Below are positions 1 to 3,692 of a stretch of 8,867 nt of DNA, piece by piece (within the stretch, counting starts at the first letter, position 1; the number at the start of each line of letters is the position of its first letter). A program made the position numbers and the translations under genes. The notes beneath the pieces were generated by a model. It was not told where the DNA came from. It saw only the letters and a program-made list of their open reading frames with translations, and ran no database searches. The DNA is from Nitrososphaerota archaeon (GTDB taxonomy: Archaea; Thermoproteota; Nitrososphaeria; Nitrososphaerales; Gagatemarchaeaceae), in contig JACQFO010000135.1 of NCBI GenBank assembly GCA_016200025.1, forward strand, positions 1-8,867. The letters are read 5' to 3'.

Positions 1-80
1 CAACAGGTATCTGCCTTCAGGCTAACAGCCTGCTGCTCTACCACGCTGCCCGGCGATCCTCGCCTCTGAGCTACAGCGCC
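1..80 (-). tRNA. tRNA-Asn (GTT), partial, with two apparent introns
   Basis: Reading the minus strand from base 80, the acceptor 5' strand is GGCGCTG, then TA, D-stem GCTC (71-68) pairing with GAGC (38-35), A26, anticodon stem GCAGG (33-29), loop CTGTTA with anticodon GTT at 26-24, a 14-nt intron (22-9), A38, and CCTGT (7-3) closing the anticodon stem with one G-U pair. Without the intron no T-arm register fits; with it the loop is CTGTTAA, as expected for tRNA-Asn. The D-loop is 29 nt and contains a perfect hairpin (64-60 with 56-52). Removing about 20 nt (67-48 or a nearby register) leaves a normal 9-nt D-loop with GG, so a second, non-canonical intron is likely. The T-arm and 3' acceptor strand lie beyond base 1. 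Splicing would be by the archaeal tRNA endonuclease (known biology). The D-loop intron boundaries are inferred. Confidence 0.8.
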
Positions 81-108
81 GCGTCTCGTTGGGCTCCGGG
101 GTGTGCTC

Positions 109-120
109 AAAAACGTTTTT
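109..120. repeat. Perfect 12-bp palindrome between divergent genes
   Basis: AAAAACGTTTTT is a perfect palindrome in the short gap between the minus-strand tRNA-Asn and the plus-strand SnoaL-like gene. It lies 29-40 bases upstream of the mature tRNA 5' end, where an archaeal promoter or a regulator site would sit. It could be part of the tRNA promoter, an operator, or simply an AT-rich stretch. No binding protein can be named from sequence. Confidence 0.4.
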
Positions 121-123
121 TCG

Positions 124-130
124 CTTAAAT
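124..130 (+). promoter_or_regulatory. Candidate TATA box for the SnoaL-like gene
   Basis: CTTAAAT is centred at 127, about 27 bases before the in-frame TTG at 154, the spacing expected if transcription begins at or next to that codon (leaderless). This spacing is the main reason for preferring the TTG start. On the other strand the same AT-rich stretch is about 47 bases from the tRNA-Asn 5' end, so it could serve the tRNA only if that transcript has a roughly 20-nt leader. Confidence 0.4.
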
Positions 131-153
131 CCCCTCTTGGCTCCGCCGACACA

Positions 154-630
154 TTGGACTCGCAATCCCAACGCGAAAAGAAGGACGTCGAGGCAGTCGT
201 CTTCGCCTTCTTCGAGGCGGGCAAGAACAAGGACATCCCTTCTCTGCCCGGATTCCACGCCGGGTCTGATTCGTTCACAAAGTTCGATGAGAACCCGCCC
301 TACACCCGCCAGAACTCCGAGCAGGCGTTCGTCCACGAACAAGCTTCCTTCTCGAACATCTCCGACTACACCTACCAGATCGATGACCTAAGGGTCGACG
401 TCTTCGGGGTCGCGGCCGTCGCAACTTTCTATCTGACCTACAAAGGCATGTTCGTGAACGACTACTCCTTCGAAGGCTCCCCCGTGGGTTCCAGGGCGAG
501 AGTGACGATGGTCCTCACTAAGACGGCCCGAGGTTGGAAGATCGCCCACGAGCACTTCAGCAGGTTTCCTGACTGGGTCTCCACGAAGGGCTCCGATGAC
601 AAAGGACCCTCAAGTCGGAATCCATCCTAG
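154..630 (+). CDS. SnoaL/NTF2-like (ketosteroid-isomerase fold) domain protein
   Basis: A 158-residue soluble protein when started at TTG 154. The body looks like a SnoaL-like/NTF2-like alpha+beta cone: an N-terminal helix beginning DVEAVVFAFFEAG, a long acidic and aromatic middle, then beta strands (VAAVATFYLTYKG, SRARVTMVLTK) ending in GWKIAHEHFSRFP, which resembles the W-x-I-x-H-x-H-x-S ending of this fold. No transmembrane segment or signal peptide is seen. The fold hosts many unrelated activities (isomerases, hydrolases, ligand binders), so no substrate can be assigned. A GTG at 103 would add 17 residues, but those codons include the AT-rich palindrome and the TATA-like element and differ from the gene's GC-rich codons, so I prefer 154. 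The gene is divergent from tRNA-Asn and convergent with the DUF308 gene, so it appears monocistronic. The C-terminal 15 or so residues are polar and probably disordered. Confidence 0.65.
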   Translation: MDSQSQREKKDVEAVVFAFFEAGKNKDIPSLPGFHAGSDSFTKFDENPPYTRQNSEQAFVHEQASFSNISDYTYQIDDLRVDVFGVAAVATFYLTYKGMFVNDYSFEGSPVGSRARVTMVLTKTARGWKIAHEHFSRFPDWVSTKGSDDKGPSSRNPS

Positions 631-676
631 AGAAGCCCCCACGCGGGCGTCGGTCATCATGCCACGGGGCGAGGAC

Positions 677-1699
677 TCACGCAGCTTGCTTGAATCTGAG
701 CGGGAACTTCCACCAATGGTAGAGCACGACCGCGACCACACCAACCCTAACGTAGATGGAGAGGCCCATCAGCGAGGACGTGACAGGGATTGTGAAGAAC
801 CCTCCCTGGAAATCAAACAACAGCTTCCCCCCGAGCAGGCCCAGCTGACCCTCGATCCACGGGAGTAGGGGCTCATGGAAACCGAAGAGGAGGTCGCCTA
901 CGAAGTAGTACCCCACGTCGTTCGTCAGGGAGACCAACAGCCCCAGGCTCAGGGCGAGCTGCCAGTCCTTGAATCCCTGGAAGACTATGAGCACTCCAAA
1001 TGGCGCCATGTATGTCAGCACCAGCCAGACGTGGTACGCAGGCGCACTCGTCGCATACAGGTCGATCCAGTTGATCAGGACGAGGCCGTAGAACAGCGAG
1101 AACAGGATCAGCTTCAGCAGAGTCAGCTGTCGCCTGTTCGAAGGCCTCAGCCCGGACACGACGCTCTCGACCCCATTGACGAGCACCACCACGGAGAGCA
1201 GCGCGACGATGGTGAACTCAGCAATTCCTGGTATCGCGAGCGCCACCAGCGCGAGCAGGACCGTCGCCGCCCCTGTCGCCGCTGCCGAGCCCCTAAGCCA
1301 CCTCGGGTACCTTCCCCTGGCCGCATGCAGGATCCTCCCCAACCCTTGGATCGTCACGCCGATGCCCAGGAGGAAGACCAACGTCTGAAGGCTCAGGCCG
1401 GGAGACAGGAGCACCAGCACGGCGATGGCGAACGTGATGAGACCGCCGCCTGCGAGCCCCAAGGCCTCCAAGCTCATGAGCCGCTTCCCTATCCCGCCAG
1501 TAATCGTCATCCTCACCGCCCCCAGCACGATCGCAAAGGAAAGCAGCACCACCAACTCGGCCAATCCAGACCCAGGGCTGGCCAGGACCACCACCGAGAT
1601 GCCTACCGAGAAGACCCCGAGCAGCACCTCGAGCATCCTGAACCACGCCGGTGCGCGCCAGTGCGCCTCCTTCCCCTTCTCCGCGGACTCTCCGCCCAT
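677..1699 (-). CDS. Polytopic membrane protein: three DUF308 (HdeD-like) repeats plus unknown C-terminal membrane domain
   Basis: A 340-residue integral membrane protein. Residues 1-20 are polar and probably cytoplasmic. Residues 22-185 hold three repeats of a two-helix unit, each turning at a Pro-Gly motif (ASPGSGLAELV near 40, LSPGLSLQTLV near 99, AIPGIAEFTIV near 156) and followed by a helix of the type VLLGIxxxIxGxxRI. This is the pattern of the DUF308 short repeat found in HdeD-type acid-resistance membrane proteins. Residues 195-335 contain about four more hydrophobic segments with embedded polar residues (NWIDLY, TNDVGYYFVGD, HEPLLPWIEGQ) that I do not recognise; the conserved-looking Asn, Asp, Glu and His could mark a pore or active site, which is inference. 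ATG at 1699 is chosen because a TATA-like element lies about 27 bases before a point just upstream of it, giving a very short leader. Biochemical function is unknown even for the DUF308 part in archaea. It ends 46 bases from the convergent SnoaL-like gene. Confidence 0.75.
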   Translation of the reverse strand: MGGESAEKGKEAHWRAPAWFRMLEVLLGVFSVGISVVVLASPGSGLAELVVLLSFAIVLGAVRMTITGGIGKRLMSLEALGLAGGGLITFAIAVLVLLSPGLSLQTLVFLLGIGVTIQGLGRILHAARGRYPRWLRGSAAATGAATVLLALVALAIPGIAEFTIVALLSVVVLVNGVESVVSGLRPSNRRQLTLLKLILFSLFYGLVLINWIDLYATSAPAYHVWLVLTYMAPFGVLIVFQGFKDWQLALSLGLLVSLTNDVGYYFVGDLLFGFHEPLLPWIEGQLGLLGGKLLFDFQGGFFTIPVTSSLMGLSIYVRVGVVAVVLYHWWKFPLRFKQAA

Positions 1700-1727
1700 G
1701 GACGTGTCGCGCGAAGGCCTGAGACCC

Positions 1728-1735
1728 CTAAATAA
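1728..1735 (-). promoter_or_regulatory. Candidate TATA box for the DUF308 membrane protein
   Basis: On the minus strand the sequence reads TTATTTAG, an AT-rich island in GC-rich surroundings, centred near 1732. A start site 26-27 bases downstream falls at about 1705, only some 6 bases before the ATG at 1699, so the mRNA would be nearly leaderless. This suggests the gene is transcribed independently of the upstream minus-strand tRNA. Confidence 0.45.
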
Positions 1736-1773
1736 CTCAGCCCCTTTCCAATGACCGATCCAAGAGAATCGAG

Positions 1774-1853
1774 CGCCCTCCAGGCCCTCGGCGACTCTTC
1801 GACGCTGTTCTACTCCTCGTCTCTCGGGATCTCCGTCGAAGCCCCGGAGGGCG
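1774..1853. repeat. Nested inverted repeats (possible structured RNA or terminator)
   Basis: CGCCCTCC at 1774-1781 is the exact reverse complement of GGAGGGCG at 1846-1853. Inside it CTTCGACG at 1797-1804 is the exact reverse complement of CGTCGAAG at 1834-1841. The two 8-bp helices would stack across an asymmetric internal loop (15 versus 4 nt) with a 29-nt terminal loop. The element lies between the 3' end of the minus-strand CAT tRNA and the DUF308 promoter. It could be processed from the tRNA transcript, act in termination, or be chance in GC-rich DNA. No tRNA arms, C/D boxes or T-run were found in it. Confidence 0.35.
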
Positions 1854-1865
1854 ATTGTTCTAAGC

Positions 1866-1955
1866 TGGGCCTGGCCGGATTTGAACCGGCGACCATTCGG
1901 TGTCTCGGGTTCGCCTTATGAGCCGAATGCTCTTACCGAACTGAGCTACAGGCCC
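1866..1955 (-). tRNA. tRNA with CAT anticodon (elongator Met or Ile2) and a 15-nt anticodon-loop intron
   Basis: On the minus strand from 1955: acceptor GGGCCTG pairs with CAGGCCC (1873-1867), discriminator A at 1866, TA at 8-9, D-stem GCTC/GAGC with a 10-nt loop containing GG, A26, anticodon stem TTCGG/CCGAA, loop CTCATA with anticodon CAT at 1920-1918, a 15-nt intron (1916-1902, after position 37), A38, a 5-nt variable loop, and T-arm GCCGG-TTCAAAT-CCGGC. All stems pair perfectly once the intron is removed; without it the anticodon stem is broken and the variable loop too long. CCA is not encoded. The anticodon stem lacks the consecutive G-C pairs of initiators, so it is elongator Met, or tRNA-Ile2 whose C34 is modified to agmatidine in archaea. 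The GGGCC acceptor start looks somewhat Ile-like, so I leave identity open. Confidence 0.93.
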
Positions 1956-1980
1956 TGTTTCATCGGTTCCAAACCCGCTG

Positions 1981-1990
1981 GCTTTAAGCT
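1981..1990. promoter_or_regulatory. Palindromic TATA box shared by the CAT tRNA and aIF1 genes
   Basis: GCTTTAAGCT is AT-rich in the centre and close to a perfect palindrome (the inner CTTTAAG/CTTAAAG reads TATA-like in both directions). It lies 26-35 bases upstream of the minus-strand tRNA 5' end, the canonical archaeal TATA distance. In the plus direction a start 26 bases downstream falls near 2012, leaving about a 15-nt leader before the aIF1 GTG at 2028. No other TATA candidate is visible in the 72-base gap, so the box probably serves both genes. Confidence 0.6.
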
Positions 1991-2027
1991 GTGGCGACCA
2001 AAGCCTAATTAGTCCCCGCGGCCAAGC

Positions 2028-2336
2028 GTGGACAGCACAGTGCGCAAGGACCTAGACGAAGGGTTCCAGGACATCCTGGCCGAACTCGACCGCGAGGAAG
2101 CGCGCGTAAAGATAAGAATGGAGATGCGCCGTTTCGGAAAGCCCACCACAGTCATCGAGGGGATAAAGATGAGCGAGAAGGACATGCACGAGCTGAGCTC
2201 GAAGATGAAGCGCGCCCTCGCCACCGGGGGCACCGTCAAGGACGGGATAATGATACTGCAGGGCGACCACAGGGAAAGCGCCGCCAAGATGCTCGTGGAG
2301 CACGGCTTCTCTCAGAGCGCCATCGAAGTAATCTGA
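2028..2336 (+). CDS. Translation initiation factor 1 (aIF1, SUI1/eIF1 family)
   Basis: A 102-residue protein, the usual length for archaeal aIF1. The SUI1 domain covers about residues 28-102: basic strand RMEMRRFGKPTTVIEGI (31-46), a helix SEKDMHELSSKMKRALATG, then the hallmark GGTVKDGIMILQGDHR (67-82) and the final helix and strand ending GFSQSAIEVI. In this family the factor binds the small ribosomal subunit near the P site and promotes mRNA binding and start-codon selection. The usual LACGGT is LATGGT here, a harmless-looking change. The N-terminal 25 residues are acidic, consistent with a flexible tail. GTG 2028 is the first start after the predicted transcription start; an in-frame GTG at 2040 is a possible alternative. 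No SD sequence is visible, fitting a short-leader mRNA. The gene is divergent from the CAT tRNA and followed by an independent promoter for nuoH. Confidence 0.92.
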   Translation: MDSTVRKDLDEGFQDILAELDREEARVKIRMEMRRFGKPTTVIEGIKMSEKDMHELSSKMKRALATGGTVKDGIMILQGDHRESAAKMLVEHGFSQSAIEVI

Positions 2337-2378
2337 GTCCGCAGCCCGCGTCTCAGTTCTCGATTTCCCCTGCTCATA

Positions 2379-2387
2379 TTTATAAAA
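2379..2387 (+). promoter_or_regulatory. TATA box for the nuoH-L operon
   Basis: TTTATAAAA is the strongest archaeal box A match in the window. A start 26-27 bases downstream falls near 2410, giving a leader of about 17 nt that carries GGAAGGT (2408-2414), a possible SD, before the TTG at 2427. The box separates the complex I genes from the aIF1 gene and indicates an operon start at nuoH. Confidence 0.75.
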
Positions 2388-2426
2388 GGTAAGACGAAGC
2401 GCCGGCTGGAAGGTCCTAACAGCCTA

Positions 2427-3617
2427 TTGTCGAAGCCTATCACAACCTTCGAGGACTTCATCAAGAGGATACTGAAGGTCGTCTTCTGGGTCCTGCTCTT
2501 CCTGCCCCTGATAGGCGTGCCGATCTACTACGGACTCTACGGTTACCTGCATCTCCCGATCGACTTCTTCGCCCTCGCCACGGTGAAACCCCTCGAGTTC
2601 CTCGCCTTTCAGATCAACCTCATCAACACCGAGCCGTTCAAGACCCTCTTCGCCCTCACGGTCTTCCCCGGCTTCACCTTCGTCGCGGTCTACTCGACGA
2701 TCTTCATGGGCTGGGTAGAGAGGAAGTTCACCGCCAAGATCCAGCTGAGAACTGGGCCCATGTACGCCGGCAAGGTCGAGGGCATCGCCCAGAACTTCGC
2801 AGACTTCTTCAAGCTCCTCTTCAAGGAGATAATCATCCCCAACGGGGTCGATACAGCGACCTTCGTCGCCATCCCCTTCGCCCTCATGGCCGTCGCTGGC
2901 GCCCTGATCGCCCTCGTCCCGCTCTCCCCGACGACCTACATCGCGAACCCCTCGGTGGGCGCGATCCTTGTCTTCGCCGTCCTAGGCTTCTCGCCCCTCA
3001 TCGTCCTGCTCGCGGGGTGGGCGAGCAACAGCAAGTACCCCTTCCTCGGCGGGCTGAGGGCCCTGCACCAGCTCGTCGCCTACGAGATCCCGCTCATCCT
3101 CTCCCTCGTGGGGGCGGTCATCCTATCTGGCTCGCTCAACCTCGCCCCTCTTGTCCCCGGCGGCCCGAGCATAGTGACAGCGCAGAGCGGAATCTGGTTC
3201 ATCGTCCTGCAGCCCCTGGGGGCCATCGTCTTCTTCGTCGGAGCCCTCGCGGAGCTCGAGAGGATCCCCTTCGACCTGCCCGAGGCCGACAGCGAGCTGG
3301 TCGCGGGCTGGCAGACCGAATACACGAGCATGCTCTTCGGCACCTTCCAGCTGGCGAACTTCTCCAGGATGTACATCTTGGCTGGCCTGTTCACCACCTT
3401 CTTCCTCGGCGGCTGGCTCGGACCCGCGCCAGTGCCCCCTGAGGTCTGGTTCATACTGAAGACCACGGCCGTGATGATCGCCATGATGCTTCCACGCAGC
3501 GTCATGCCCAGGGTGAGGATAGACCAACTGCTCAGGGCGGGCTGGGTCAAGCTCCTCGCACTTTCGTTCGCGAACATGTTCGTCACCATGGTGATAGTTT
3601 CTCTGGGAGTGGCCTAG
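2427..3617 (+). CDS. nuoH: NADH dehydrogenase-like complex I subunit H (NuoH/ND1)
   Basis: The membrane subunit at the joint between the peripheral and membrane arms, which forms much of the quinone-binding chamber. The 396 residues carry the family signatures: GWVERKFTAKIQLRTGP (95-111), NFADFFKLLFKEIIIP (123-138), GWASNSKYPFLGGLRALHQ (197-215) running into LVAYEIPLIL, and ELERIPFDLPEADSELVAGW (276-295) followed by EYTS, a conserved acidic segment linked to quinone chemistry and coupling. About eight to nine transmembrane helices are visible. It is longer than bacterial NuoH (about 325 residues), mainly through an N-terminal extension of about 50 residues that includes one hydrophobic helix. 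The TTG start is chosen for its position after the TATA box and leader and because no ATG lies near the N-terminus. First gene of the operon; its TAG stop is in the same reading frame as nuoI downstream. Confidence 0.96.
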   Translation: MSKPITTFEDFIKRILKVVFWVLLFLPLIGVPIYYGLYGYLHLPIDFFALATVKPLEFLAFQINLINTEPFKTLFALTVFPGFTFVAVYSTIFMGWVERKFTAKIQLRTGPMYAGKVEGIAQNFADFFKLLFKEIIIPNGVDTATFVAIPFALMAVAGALIALVPLSPTTYIANPSVGAILVFAVLGFSPLIVLLAGWASNSKYPFLGGLRALHQLVAYEIPLILSLVGAVILSGSLNLAPLVPGGPSIVTAQSGIWFIVLQPLGAIVFFVGALAELERIPFDLPEADSELVAGWQTEYTSMLFGTFQLANFSRMYILAGLFTTFFLGGWLGPAPVPPEVWFILKTTAVMIAMMLPRSVMPRVRIDQLLRAGWVKLLALSFANMFVTMVIVSLGVA

Positions 3618-3692
3618 ACGGGGACCTTTGCCTACCTGAAGGGGGTCGCCATCGCGACCTGGAGCGGCATCAGGCACCTGTTCCGGCCGAGG

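Noticed and set aside
1..80. Two overlapping tRNA fragments or a split tRNA instead of an intron-containing tRNA-Asn
   Set aside because: One continuous cloverleaf (acceptor, D-stem, anticodon stem) is obtained by removing a hairpin from the D-loop and 14 nt from the anticodon loop; no second acceptor strand is present.
631..676. Short GC hairpin (GCCC/GGGC near 635-648) between convergent genes as a terminator
   Set aside because: Only 4 bp with no T-run on either strand, weak in GC-rich DNA; not supported.
875..1735. Long plus-strand open frame opposite the DUF308 gene
   Set aside because: Its product is a low-complexity Gln/His/Arg/Pro/Glu sequence with no fold signals, as expected of an antisense shadow of a GC-rich membrane protein gene.
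1751..1921. A plus-strand 56-codon open frame containing GLAGFEPATIRCLGF
   Set aside because: The GFEPATI-type peptide is the well-known false translation of an antisense tRNA T-arm; the frame runs across the CAT tRNA and ends inside it.
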